A stretch of DNA of 64,000 nt from Onchidella celtica. Lineage: Eukaryota; Mollusca; Gastropoda; Systellommatophora; Onchidiidae. The stretch covers positions 28,746,909 through 28,810,908 of the forward strand of contig OZ007572.1 of NCBI GenBank assembly GCA_963931925.1. The letters run 5' to 3'. The translations under genes and the position numbers were made by a program. Positions 21,689 to 36,600 of the stretch are shown here, one piece after another (the first letter of the stretch is position 1; every line of letters starts with the position of its first letter). Under the pieces are notes generated by a model. The model did not search any database, had not been told where the DNA came from, and saw only the letters and a list, made by a program, of their open reading frames with translations.

Positions 21689-24600
21689 CTGAAACAGGTT
21701 CAACAAATACAAATTTCTTTGAAAAAGAAAAATATAAAGTAATTACAATTATAAAAATAATAAATCTTGATTATGGAATATTACAAACAATGTAGTTACT
21801 TACTTACATTACATATGGTAGGTGTCAGTTTTTGGATGTTTATGAAACAAATTTTTGTGCAGGTTTTCTATGTAAATAATTCAGCTGTAAGAAAAGGAAT
21901 TTTCAAGTATTTTTACCATTCAAACCAAAAAATTAAGACCATTTGTTGATGATATAAATGCCACATGATAGATGACATGCTCAAACTCATGATCAGCATG
22001 GAGAAAAGCAAATGGCTTGAACTGTAACATGTTTAAATGGCAAAAAAGGTACTCGAGTGGGAGCAGATCACTCCGCATGGCCAAAGTGCATTGGGCACTT
22101 CGGCATTGGCAACATCAACGAAAACGGGCAGCGCCTTCTGGAGCTATGCTCCGTAAACTCATTATGTGTTACAAACACGTACTTTGACCTTAAGAGATGC
22201 CAAAGAACATCATGGCGCCATCCCAGGTCTGGCCATTGGCATCAATTAGATCTTATTCTCTCAAGGAGGAAGAGTTTGGGCTGTATAAAAATAACTCGTT
22301 CCCTCCACAGTGCTGACTGTGACACCGACCATGCACTGGTAGTCAGCAAAATCAAAATTTCGGCCAAGAAAATATACAGATCAAAAGCCCCTTCAATCCC
22401 TAAGATCAATGTAACAGCAATCAGAGATGAATCAAATAGAAGGTCATTTGAAAAGTTATTTGCTGAAAGCATGGATAATGTCACCCAATGCGACTCGGTA
22501 GATGAAACATGGAACACTCTCAGTTCAAAAATTCATGACTGTGCCATCAAGTCTTTTGGACAGCATAAAGTTTCAAACAACGACTGGGTAGCCCAGAACA
22601 GCGAAATTCTCCTACCTCTCATTGAGCAAAAGAAATCTGCTTTCAATGAGTATAACAAAAATTGCAATCAGAGTACAAAAACTTGTTTGAAAAATGCAAA
22701 AGCTAAACTTCAGCTGGAGGTAAGACGTTGCGCCAACAAATACTGGACACACTTGTGTAACAGCATACAAGAGGCAAATGAAAAGGGAGATATGAAAACC
22801 GCCTTTAGTCAGATGAAAGTAGCCCTTGGGCCAATCATCACCAAAAGCGCCCCACTTAAGTCTGTAAATGGTGAACCCATCACAGATACAAATGAACAAC
22901 TGAATAGGTGGGTAGAGCATTACTCTCTGTTGTATTCAACTGAGAAAAATATTCCACCAGATTTTGAGGAACACCTCCAAAAACTGCCAATAATGGCCGA
23001 ACTTGACGCTGAACCTTCCTTAGTCGAGCTTTCCAATGCAATCGACCACCTGTCTGCTGGAAAAGCCACAGGAAGTGACAACATTCCTGCAGAGGTATTA
23101 AAAGACCTAAAAGGCCCACTATTACCACACCTGTATAATCTGTTACTGCAGTGTTGGAAAGAAGGCGTGATACCACATGATATGAGAGACGCCAAAATTG
23201 TCACACTTTACAAGAACAAAGGAGACAAAGGCGACTGCAACAACTATCGAGGCATATCCCTCCTCAGCATTACTGGAAAGGCTTTTGCTCGCGTCATCCT
23301 CTGCCGCCTTCAACAACTGGCGGAAAAAGTCTTACCAGAAACACAATGTGGCTTTCGAAGCAAACGATCAACTATTGACATGATATTTGCACTTCGGCAA
23401 ATCCAAGAAAAATGTAAAGAACAAAACAGGCCGCTTATAACATGCTTTGTGGACCTAACAAAGGCTTTCGACACCGTAAGCCGATCTGGCCTGTATGCAG
23501 TCCTTAAATCCATAGGCTGTCCACCAACATTGCTAAAACTTATTGCATCCTTCCACACTGACATGAGGGCATGTGTCAACTTTGAGGGCTGCACATCCAA
23601 TTCATTTGCTGTAAACAGCGGTGTGAAGCAGGGATGTGTTCTTGCTCCTACCTTATTTGGTATATATTTTGCAGCCCTACTCAAGAATGCCTTTGGTCAA
23701 TGTTCAGGTGGAGTACTTATTAACACCAGAGTGGACGGCTCCATTTTTAATGTTGCCAGACTAAAAGCAAAATCTCGTACAGAGCATATTATGTTACAAG
23801 AGCTCCTCTTCGCAGATGATGCTGCTATCGTGGCCCACGATGAAACCACGCTCCAGGCTCTCATCAATAGCCTTGCCAAAGCCTGTGACAAATTCATGCT
23901 AAAGATCAGTGTCTCAAAAACTGTAGTTTTGACACAAGGCTTGAGAAACTCCAACCCAATCATGCTGAATGGCTCTCCTCTGGAGCAAGTGGGAAAATTC
24001 TGCTACCTAGGCTCAACCATCAGTGGTAGCACAGACATAACAACTGAAATAAATGCCAGAATAGGAAAGGCGGCCACAGCTTTTGGCAAACTCTCAAAAA
24101 GGGTGTGGAACAATAGCAAGCTGACCATCAAAACAAAGGTACTCGTGTACCAAACTTGCGTCCTAAGCACCCTGCTGTATGGCTCAGAGACATGGACCAC
24201 CTACTCCAAACATGAAAGATCCCTCAACTCCTTCCACCTGCGCTGCCTACGCAAAATTCTCAAGATCAAGTGGCAAGACAGGATCTCAAATATCGAAGTT
24301 CTGAGCCGAGCCAACATTCCATCAACTCAGGCTCTCCTAGGCAAAAAAAGACTGCGGTGGCTTGGACATCTCCACCGTATGGAAAATGATCGCATCCCCA
24401 GACAAATTCTCTACGGGGAACTTGCTACTGGCAACCGACCCAGAGGTAGGCCACATCTGCGATTCAAAGACACTTGCAAGGTCACGATGAAAGCATTCAA
24501 CATCGACCCCAATGAATGGGAGAACCTTGCAAGTGATCGAAGCAGATGGAGACAAAAATTGCGCAGTGGCACGCTCGCAATAGACTTCAAGGCAAAAGAA

Positions 24601-27600
24601 ACATACCTGACAAAACGACAGAGGCGGAATGAAAACACTCGCCAAAGTGAACCCAAAAGACTGACCTGCAATCACTGCCATCGCACTCTCGGGTCAAACA
24701 TTGGTAGAATAAGCCACGAGAGAAGCTGTCAGTCAAAGTGAAAGTGAATATTCTAGCTGCTAAGACCGTCTGTAAAGACGCTAAAGGCCATATATGCTAT
24801 TTTATTTTGCCACAATTTCCTTAAAAGAACAACAACAAAAAAAACAACAACAACTAATGAAACTCGTTTTTGAGCTTAAAATCTTCTTTTACTGTATTGG
24901 TATCATGAGTGTATCGTTTGATGCAATACTATAAATCTTTGAGGCCATTAAATTTTATTATTATATTTTTTTGTGCTTACTTGAGTTTTGATTTGAGATT
25001 GAAGCCTTTCTCTGTGGCCAGTTGCAACTGGTCACTAATTCGCATTCTCCACTTCATCTCTGACTCATAAAGCTCCCTGAAACGTTTAGCTTCCATTTCC
25101 TTTGTCTCTCGCTGTGACACTGCCTGTTCATATCTCACCCGTAAATTATTGATCTCTTCCTGGAATACAAACCAAACAAGAATGAAAAATGATTAAAATG
25201 GACACTAACCCAGATTCAACAGTTTGGCAAATCATACATTCCATGGAGAGTAATAAAACTTTCCACCATTTTCATCTCTACATGGTCTGCAAGTTGTACA
25301 CATCACTGTATGGACAGTCAAATGTATTTGTTTCACTAAAGAGTGCACACAATTTGGATGGACATCATGAATTCGAAATGCCAATCTTTCATTAAAAAAA
25401 AAGCAACTGCTTTTACCTTCCTTTTTGTATCATGAAATTTGGAACTTTACTCTTGGTGTAGGTCTGAGAACTCTGAATACCTGTTTCTCTTTTATTCTTC
25501 ATATTGGTAAGCACACAAAACCTAAAGTACTGGTAATTACCTCTAGCCTTCTCTTGTCAGACAACAAATGGGCTTCTGTCTCAGTCCTGGAAGTATCTAA
25601 CCTGTCACGTAGGTGTGACTGAGAGTCAAGGAATCGGTTGACCTCATCCAGCTTGCGATTGAGTTCCAGACGATACTTGGCCTCCAGCTCAGCTCTGACA
25701 TCACCACCTGAATCAGCGATCTGGGCCTGGGGAAAAAAAGAAATGGCAAAGTCAAATTCCAAGAATTTTCAAGTCCGACTAAAGCAGCTATTATTAGTGC
25801 TACTCCTTAGGTAGGAAATTAAGCCAGTTTGAACGTTGTTATTTTACCCTTTTGGTATACGTTGCCACTTCTTTTCGGCCCCCTCAACCTTTGTAATGGA
25901 AACTAAAATGGCGTGTGCTTTTTGAGCATGTTTGTGTATTAAAATGCTGATGATCTGGGTAGGGAGGTCCTTGGAGAATGCGTGAAATTTCATGAAATAA
26001 TCCAAATTATAAAGACATTACAAGGATAACACATCATTGCTTGGGTCTTTTACATCTGAACATACGAATCAGATCAAACCAAAGGTAACAGTTTACACAG
26101 TTTGTGGAAATGGGAATCTGGTGACAGAACTTTGGTATTATTTGTGCATAAACATTTTTCATATCTACAGTATAAGCTATTCTTAAATTGCATCAATATT
26201 TCAGCTTATCTTCTGAATTAAATCATACCTACAATTAATTGCACTTGAATACAGCAGCAACCTTAGAGCCTTTAAATTATTGTTGTGGGCGCCACATGAC
26301 AGGCTCTAAATTGCTGAAGATCTCTTCTGTTCCAAACAGCTGACAGGGCAGTCAGTGAACAAATATCTTAAGATTATTTGCAATTAATACTATCATCTAA
26401 TGGTATAATAATAGTAAACTGAATTGTCCATGTATGTTTAATTGAAAAGAACCAACCAAAACATTATTTATAAAATTACTGTAAATTCTGGACATTTTAT
26501 ATTGGCTCTTGGTCCTACATTTTTATTGCCATTTGAATCAGGTCCGAGACAATTCTGAGTCTGTTTTACATTTGTCCCATGCAGTATGGGCAAACACTGC
26601 TATCTGGTCACAAATATTTCGAAGAAATGCAAATTTTAATGCAAACCTAATACACACATAATTCTGTTTATCTAAAACACAGAAGCACACAGCACACCCA
26701 AATAAAAACAATAATAATAACATGCACGGCTGTTTCAGCTAACTGTAGTAAATGCTGAAAGAAAGTTATTGTAAAAATGGTTATTTAAAACTCAAAATGT
26801 TATTTGAAACAAAACTATATCTGGCAACTGATGGCAAAGATCATTCTTCAGTACTGAAGGACAAAAGGAATAGCAATGGGGAAAAAGTATCTGCCCTATT
26901 AAGCTTTACTACAACATGCAAAGAAATCATGTTAAATTTCTACACAATATTAAATCATTCCCCAATATGGCTCTTCCAAAAAATAAATTTCTCTTGGGGC
27001 ATTTGCTAAGAATTTAAATCTAAATTCTTGAAAGTCCTTTCACCAGCTCAAATAGACAATAGACAATAACCTCAGACAAGGCAGAACAAGAATGAGCAAG
27101 ATTTGACATTATTTTTGGAACATGTGAAATAACTTTGGGTTGAACATCTAAATTATTGGAAGGGTTGATACATCAATTAATGTACCTGAAGGTTATCCAA
27201 ATGAGATGGCCTTCAAAACAAATTTCAACACTTGCTGACTTGCCTTTCAATAAAATATTGTTTGCTAAATCATAGAAAATAAGAAAATCTTAGGATATCA
27301 CAAAGACTAATTTTTTTTGTTTGAATTAATTTTGTTGAGCACACATCTTCAGTTACTGAGCTAGACAAACTCAAAGACACATTTTAATGAAAGAAAAAGA
27401 AAAGTTAAACTCACAACCTGCCTTTCATATTCAGGTGGAACTGACATGGGTGACCAAAGTAAGAAATCAAAAACAATCACTTCTAGCAAAAATCTGTGGC
27501 ATAATTGGTTTACAATTTTCTATGTCAACGAATGCACAAAATGACACTTATTTCAGCTACTGTTTTTCTTGAGTGCAAAACAAAAACCACATCACATAGG

Positions 27601-30600
27601 CAAAGTGTCATCAGTCAAAGTCTACGGCACTCTTGGAAAACTTGGCAGGATACCTCCAGGAATTGGATCTCTGACTCCATCTTGCGACGTGATCGGTTCA
27701 TTTTCTTGACAGATTGCCTTAAGGCTAAAACGTCACCCAGAAGGGGATGGGAGTGATTCAAGTCATTGCGGCAAGGCTGTAAAACCATGGAGTGTCTCAA
27801 TGGGACAAAACAGTACTACAACAATATTTCATTGTGACACTCTACAATTTAATTATGACAGAGCAGTATTTGGAGAATGCTCTTTGAAGCCTGTTTCATT
27901 TTCTGAGATGTTTGTATGAAATCTCATTGGGACAATGGTCCTGAAATATCCTACCACAACAGTGCCACAAAACCTCTAAAGGGCTGTTTAGTTCTAACCC
28001 CAGTACAAGTAATGATGTGGTGAAGATATACAATAAGAAATAAAAGCAACGACAAGTCGTCAGTCAACAGTTGGAATCTCATTAGAATTAGCCCTTGTGC
28101 CTGTTGTTAGAGGACCCTAGTCATCGTCATCATCAGTTACCCTGTCTGGAACAGACATTGGCGATCATGACTCTCCACTCGGCTCTGTCATCAGCCAACC
28201 TCAAGAAGGAGTTGTTGTGACGTTTATTTGTTCTCCGTGAATTAAGACTTTCAGTGAAAGTTTTTCTGTCTACCCCTGTTTTTCCTGCCTTCAATCTTCC
28301 TTGTGACTGCTAGATGTTCAAAGCTCCTGAGGCAACAGATGTGGCCTAGAAATTTCAGTTGCCTCTGTCTTATTGTTTTAATTAATGATCTTTTCAGATT
28401 AGAGTCTCTTAATACTGACTCGGTTGACCCTGGTATTATACGTTGAAAGCTATAGCTGAGCAGGGAACACAACTTAGTATTTTCTTTATTTAGCTTTGTA
28501 ATTAGTCTATAATCCCCTGATAACAACAGCCTCAGCGGCTAATTTTCCTGAAGTTCCAACACGCAACAGACATAATGATTAATATTTAAATTCATCTCAT
28601 GTCTAACTATCACAAAATCAGGCAAAAGTCTCAAATAAGCAAAAGAGACACAAATATCAGTGTCACTCTTGCATGACTCGTAAACTTAAATTTGCAGTGT
28701 AATGTCTGTACCATTCAGTGACTAGCTTCCTTTCAGAATGTCAAAGTTGTATCGCTGGGAACTGATGTCACACATTGCATATAATGACAGAAGCCACAAC
28801 ATTAATCCACATGTTTGTTTTACACAAATCATAATTATATAAGCCAGGAAACAAACCTGACACCAAGGTATTCTGCTTTCAATTTGTGTTTTTCGATATA
28901 TTTCCTATTAAATTGGAAAGAAATATATTGGTGAAAGAAATTACACACAAGGACAAAGGTGACAAAATATTTGAGAAAAGGCATACTTATATATCTATAA
29001 AAATGCAGTGATGAAACAGTGCCATGGTGCAGTTAAATCATCACTCATTTGTGCAAATTACACAAAGTGAAAGAGTGAATTTTGTGTTCAATTTCCTTAT
29101 TTTAAAAAGAAAAATATACAGGAAACTGATACAAAGAACAAATGACAACAGACTAAGAGCTATCTAATCACTGAAGAAATTAAATATGCAAAACAAACAT
29201 ATAGGTTACTAATGTACGATTTCCTCAGATTTGCTGTTAACCCAAGTCTTCCCAGCTGCTGACTTCAATAGCGTTATCAATTTAAATAAAATTCCAACCC
29301 AGTATGGGCCAGGGCAATAATGAAAACCCTTTTTCTCTTGGAAGAGCTGTATTTCCATTTGTCATTGATTCTTGATAATAAAAAGATTTTGGAATCTATA
29401 GCAGTGCAAGCTGTCTCAGTTATAATGATCCCCATTTGAAAATGAAAATGACACGTTCTGCAGCCTTTGACATGACATTGATTAAGGTCCAAACCACATC
29501 CCACTAGTTCAATAGTCAGACAGATCCCTATATTATTATGTGCACAATGGGTGGCTTGTGCAGCCTTTAAGGACTAAACAGTTCAACCTGAGAAGGCACC
29601 CATAGCATCATACCATGCAAGACAAAACAACTGAGGAAGGAAGACCTGCCAGATGCTTAACAAACATGGGAAATGGGAGCAGTCAAAGTACAACCACTTT
29701 CTGCTCACACTTCACTGTATTCTGACATGAAAGGTTAAAAGAAAAGAAAGTGACAATTACATTATTAAAACTTTCTTCAGTGTAAAGAAGACTAGGAAGC
29801 AATATCAAAAACAATCAGACTGGACTAACAGACTATTCTAAAATTGTCTAGCACTGCCACTGTTGCCGATGTTTTTGTTTTAAAAAAAAAAAGAATAAAA
29901 ACGACTGACAATGAAGAAAAATAAAATCAAGCCAAAACACTTTATGCAGCTAAATGTGCAATCTAAAAGCCACATCAAGTCACATGACTGTTGATCATCG
30001 ACTACCTGGTGACGTGGAGTTGACACAAAAGTATCCACATTGTTGACATCCCGACGGAAATCTGCATAGCGGGGGTCCAGACGAGGAGACCCGCCTGTTT
30101 CCTACATGATTATCAGGAAATTCAGCAAATTTCAAATCTTACATTAATGAATGAAGTTACAATGACAGGGAGAATTTTGAAATGATTTCAGTGATTGGAA
30201 GAGTAGGATGGCAAATAAATTTCATTCTGACTGGTGCTGCAGGACAGAATGATATTTGCAGCCTCTGTTTCATGGACCGACATGATAGAACTCACTGTGA
30301 AATGGCAAAATGTAAATATTTCAGGCACAAGTTCTAAAGAAATACATTTGTTGTGATTATTCCCAGACTGACAAATTTATTGCAGGTAACTAACAGCAGA
30401 CTAGAAAAACATATTCACCAAAAAAACAAAAAAAAACGAGCTGTTTTGATTCACCAAGAAAGTTTGTGCAAAGTTATTTTCCTATTACAACTGTGATAAA
30501 AATTTGGTAATGTTTAAAGCCTTATAAAATAATCCTGTAAAAAAAATTTGAAGAGAAAAGCCAGCTTGGTTTCAGATGTAGATAGTATATAAAAAGCCGC

Positions 30601-33600
30601 TGTTGTCAATTGCGTAGAATCCATTACCTCATTATACATGTACATAGCTATTTCAGGTGTGGATCTTTGACCAGCATCTTGATGGTAGTATGTAAAACAT
30701 GAGGGGGACAGCAGAAAGTGCAAGTATCATACAGACTTTTTATGAAACGAAAGGGCTGTGCAATACAAAATTGATTGACTTGCTCTTGCCATGAAAACAA
30801 GAATGGTTCAAGATTTGGGGTATACAATATAAACCTGGACAGTATTCAAAGCATTTCTTTACATACAGAGTTATTTCATCAACAAATAATACAAGTACAG
30901 GAACTTAAACAGATGCATATTTATTTGCAAATAATCATGCTCAGAGTGCAATTTTGTTCCAACCCACCTTAAGTTTGTTTTTGGCAGATTTGAGGTGGAC
31001 TTTCAAAGTGTTAACTTCCTTCTGTAATTGTTGGTTCCTGGAAAAAAGAACAAAAATAAACTTGCCATTTCTCCAAAGAAAAAAAATGATGAAAAGCAAA
31101 ATATTCTCTATATATTCTGGCTGGGTCACACAACAATTACTGACGACTAAGAATTTGAGCTAAGCCAAAAGAAACATGCATGTTTTTTTTTTTTGTGACT
31201 GGATGTGAACACTCACAGGTTCAAGCACTTTGGTGACAGAACATAGATAAAAAAATCCAGGATTCCATCTCTGAAGCCTTCATAGAAGAATACTGGGGGT
31301 ATTTCGTTTTCTTTTCTTTGAATTGACTTTTGCAAAGTAAAAGCCTGGGTACAAGAATGCTGTAAATTGAACCACTCATATCGTTGGTCGGCTGTTGGAA
31401 CTTCATGAAACCAGAGAGTATAGATATATAGAGAGATCTCACTTCCGCCAAATTGCGAAACTAGGTCGCTGCGGTAAACAAGAAACTGAAGAATTGAAAG
31501 AGGCCATCTTCACCAAAGACAGTGGGCATACCTGTTTACTGTGGTTTGTTCATATTTTGGGGCTGATAGAAACTATTTAGAGCCATTTGTAAGCTCTTAC
31601 GCCCCGTGGAAATGCACAAACGGGTATTGTTTATTGCAGCGACCTACTTTCCGTTCCATGCTAACAATGGTTTACGCGGAGCCTCCCGTGTCTCGCAGTG
31701 CAAATCGGCCAATAGTGAAACCTCTTTGTACATACATATTCTCTGGTAGAAATTTAACACCCAGGCTATTGTTATTGGACCGTAACCTAATTACGGACAG
31801 AAATAGAGAAAATACTGAGTTGTGTTCACTGCTCAGCTATAGCTCTCTATGTAAGGTACTACGGTCTCCTAACAAAAATTCTTTAAGTTCAGTTTTAACG
31901 AGGTTCAAACAGCCAGCTGATGATATATATCTATGTAGTTGTGCAATGTATGCAAAAACTACACAATCAGTGAGTTTTGACACTGGAACTGGATGAAATT
32001 CTTTAGTTCCCTCATTCACATTACTCTTACTATAATCCTGAGAAGCTTTTCTTTAGAACTTTCAGAGCCTACCACAGAATGCTTCAACTTACTTTTCCAT
32101 CTCTGACTCCAGCCGTGTCTCTAGGGTCCTCCTCTCTTCATTTGCAATGTTTGATCGTTTCTTTTCCTAGGAAAAGAAAATGCATTGCAGGGACACAGTG
32201 AGTAAATTTATACCTGCAAAATGGATAAATCAGACTGGAAAGTGTATCATTCTTTATCGTTTTATTAACCCATTTAGTGGCTTGTGAGTGTACATCAAAC
32301 ATCTCAAAATCCATAGTGTGGGCGTGCTGGTCGGCTTATGGCATGGAAAAACATGTAGCAATAAAGGGGTAAATGTTAACAATTTGTGAGACAAGAATTT
32401 CTTGACCTGGATGACTGAATGAAATTTTTTTACAAGATAATGTCGCACAGAGAAACAAATATTTGACCCATTCATGAGAAAATTCATTTTTTTATAACAA
32501 TGACATTACACATCAACTGACAGAGTTATCACATTAATATCCACTGTGATTCACTGTGCCATAAACAAACTGAAAGTCTATTTTACCAACACTTCACAAA
32601 GCAAACTTACCTCTCCGAGTTGGGATTCAGATGTTTGCTTATTTCTTTCCAAGTCTGCTATCTGTAACATACAAAGGCATAGACAATGACATTTATCCTA
32701 CATCACTTATTGTGAGAAATAAAATTAAAATTGCATTTGAACACCATTTAATTCATATTTTCTTGGCTGCATGCGAGATGGTCATGAATGTTGCATGTTA
32801 CTGTATCCAAAATGTGTTTTAAAAAATTCACAAATGTCTCACAAATCATACGTACATTACTCAAATAAAATCTTGAAGGTCAGGTAAGAAGATAATATCG
32901 AGACAGTGGCATAAGTTTGTAAGAAAGTCTCACGTAAACCTTTGAAAAACTTTCTCTTCTATGCTGTAGTGTTTCTGACCATCTTGAATGCAAATAGTGA
33001 TTGGTACGCAAACCATAAAAGTTATAAAAGACTGACTAGCAAAACTAGTTAATTAAGCTAAACACAATGCCACTGCATTTGCAATATATAACTTGATACA
33101 GAAGCATTTATGTGCTTTAAATCATAATGATTGTGTTAATTACAATCTAATAATCAAATACGACGATTTTTAAATCAGATTGAAAAAGACACAAGCTCAA
33201 GAGAGTAACTATTGTTTTGGAACACTTTTTACTTTGCATCAAGATTGAATCTAAATATTGCAATTGAACATATATAATATCTGATGATTTGAAAAAACAA
33301 ACACACGTAAAGGATTCCACCATATGAAAAAAAACAAAACAGAAAACAGAAATGAGCAGGATACCTCGCATTCTTGATGAATAGAAACAGTGTAACACTT
33401 GTATCAAGCACCCAAAACAGTACTTTTACAAAACATATTCCCACTTTTTAAAACCAAATTTGTATTAAGCATTATCAACTACTGACTACCAGTATATGGC
33501 ACAGAGAAAGAATCAGAATTGATACAATAGCAAACTATTCTAAAAGGCATGTGTGAAAACATATGAGAGTACACCATGCTAAATAGACAGAGAAAATAAA

Positions 33601-36600
33601 TAAATGTCTTGAAAAAAGATAAACAATACCCTAGCATGCTATATCAGTAAAATATTTTCATGCATTCTTGTCTAACTAATGAAGAAAGCTTTCTACTAAA
33701 CTAACTTAAATTTCAACGGGACAACTGTCACAATTTCAAGAATTTCATGCAAAAATAAAACAGTTCCATGTTGAGTCACTTGCATAAGGCTCATTTTAAA
33801 TTCCTTCTCATGGTCATTTGACTCTGTAACAGCTGAGGTTGTTCTAGCACGTTATAGTAGGGGGGAGTTAGTTGATCTAACTACAACCCTTTAGAAAACG
33901 AAACTATTACAGCTGTAAAATAAATAAACACGAGATCCGACGATAGATTAAATAATACTAAAGTTTAATAACTGTATAGTGAACAATAAATTACTAGGAA
34001 GACACCAGCGAAACTAAATATCTACGCCACACAAAAGGAAACTCACTTACTCACCGACCAACCACTCACGCAGGTCTATATATATAAACATTCCTACAGA
34101 AAGTTCCCGAAATAAACGTTACCTTTGCCCTCGCACAAACCAACCAATCACGTATCAATACGTCATCAGGTTACATCACTCAAGGCCAAATCTGGCGTAA
34201 ACATTCGTATCCACAACGTTATCGAATATTCGGGAACATACTAACATTTACTGAACGAGTCAAAACACCTGACAACAAGCGAGCGAGGAAAAAAAACTAC
34301 TCACTAGAAAAGAAGGTCAGGTCACGGAGTACAGTACACTCTGGCGGTTGTCAACAATAAAATGAAAAAAGTAGTGGACACATGCTCAGCCACCAGCACA
34401 ACAACAAAACCGGGGGAGGGCAAGGGGTAGCCCGCAGATGCTACACAACTCCCCAATTTAAGTTGAATATCTTTCAACTCCAAAAACATTATACAGCGTC
34501 TGCACTATCGTGAAATAATCTTATAGCACTCCCAATCTCACAAAGGTAGTTGCTAATTCTATTACAATTAATAACAATTTCAGTGTCTTCCCGAATGTCA
34601 TCACAAATACAATACAATGCAGTGTACTTTGCATCACTAATACCATAACTAATACAATACCGTCATTGCCTCCCAATAGTAAACAGTAGGCCTACTAGTC
34701 AAAATAACACAACGCCCCCACTGTGGTGAAACAATGGTCAATGATATTATTACAAATCGTATAAGGTGAAACGATGGCCCATCGTTTACATAATGCTTCG
34801 TGCACGAATCATAGCATATAACTTGTTGTACATAACATGGTTATCTCCAAAATGTATAACTCATACGTACAATGGCAAAAATACCAATACATACCGACCA
34901 CTGATTAGGGTCTTTCTTCATCATATTAGGTCAAAACAAGTTACAACATTGCAATATAACACAAACACTGCTTGCTCGCAGTCCCCATTTGGGTTACATT
35001 TTCCAAAAATTACACCAAGTTCCATTGGTAACTAATATGACATAGCATAAAATCAAAATGTGACTAACACATCATGACTCTCTATCAGCCATCAATTCAA
35101 TATTCAGTCACAGATGAACTATGTCCCCAATTACAGTACAATACTGCCGTCCTAGAAATTCATCTAGTAGGCAAAAGTATGGGTTACAATGCATTTCACT
35201 GATAGTGTACTACTTTAAAATACCCTGCTCAGGAAATCGGCACAGACATTTTCTCTGCCTTTTACGTAGTGAATCCTGAATCGATAAGACTGTAAAAATA
35301 AACTCCATCGTAATAACTTTGGACTGTCAAACTTGGCAGAGTTCAAAAACTCTAATGACCGATGGTCAGTTTGGAGCACAAACTCCTTTCCATACAAATA
35401 CAAAGTAAACTTTTTTACAGCCCAAACAATAGCTAAACATTCGCGCTCTGAGACCGAATATTTTGTCTCACGAGGCAATAGCTTACGACTAGCATATGCC
35501 ACAGGGTACAACTTTCCCTCGTGTTCCTGCATAAGACTAGCGCCTAATCCGCGATCTGATGCATCAGTTGCTAAGACAAACTCTTTGGAAAAATCTGGCA
35601 AACATAACACGGGTTTGGAGATAATGACATTCTTCAAAGAGGTGTACGCTTTCTCCTGCGTTTCATCCCACTGAACTATATTGGGCTGACCCTTTCTAAG
35701 TAAATCAGACAATGGTGATGCAATCGCTGAAAAGTTAGGAATAAATTCATGGTAATATCCCACTAATCCTAAGAATGCTTTCACTTCCTTCTTAGTGGTG
35801 GGTCTGGGTGCGTCTCGTACCTTACATACATTCTCTTCTAACAGGCCAATCATACCTTCTCCCACTAAGTGTCCAACAAAGTCTACTTCAGACGTTCCAA
35901 TCAGACACTTCGATGGTCTTGCAGTTAATCCAGCTTGGTCCATCCTCTGCAGTAAGTCCTTGAGAGTCTTCACATGCTCGTCGAATGTCTCTGTATGAAT
36001 CAGCAGGTCGTCCACATATGCTGTCACATTGTTCATTCCACGGATAATTGGCTTTACGATCCTGTTCAGCGTGGCTCCTGAGTTCATCATCCCAAAAGGC
36101 ATCCGAATGAATTCATAGTGTTCGCTCATGGTGACGAACGCCGTCTTGGGAATGTCTTGCTCTCGAACTTTCACTTGCCAGTATCCCTTGCTCAGGTCAA
36201 TCCGAGAGAATAATTTTCCTCTCGAGAGACTCTGAAACACTTCTAATGGCGCTGCTGTCGGATGAGGGTCGAATACTGTGATCTTGTTTAACCTCCTGTA
36301 GTCGATGCAGACTCGGTTGGATCCATCCTTCTTCTTGACGACAACAATAGGTGAAGCATAAGCTGATGAGCTCCTTCGAATGATGCCCAGCCGTTCCATG
36401 GTGCTAAGCTCCTCCTTCAATGAGTCGCGCATAGCGTAGGGCACCGGGTATGGTCGTTGGCGAACTGGTACTTCTGTCGTCAGGTCGATGCGATGTTCAC
36501 CCAACTGACAGCATCCAGGGAGATTGGTGAAGACGTGCTGGTAATTCTTCACCACATCGCAGAGTTCTTGGCGTTGTTCCGATGTCAGTTGCGTTCCATA

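Noticed and set aside
31541-31996. 151-codon plus-strand frame as a gene
   Set aside because: It lies within an inverted-repeat element and its pieces recur in the other copies, so it is a chance frame.
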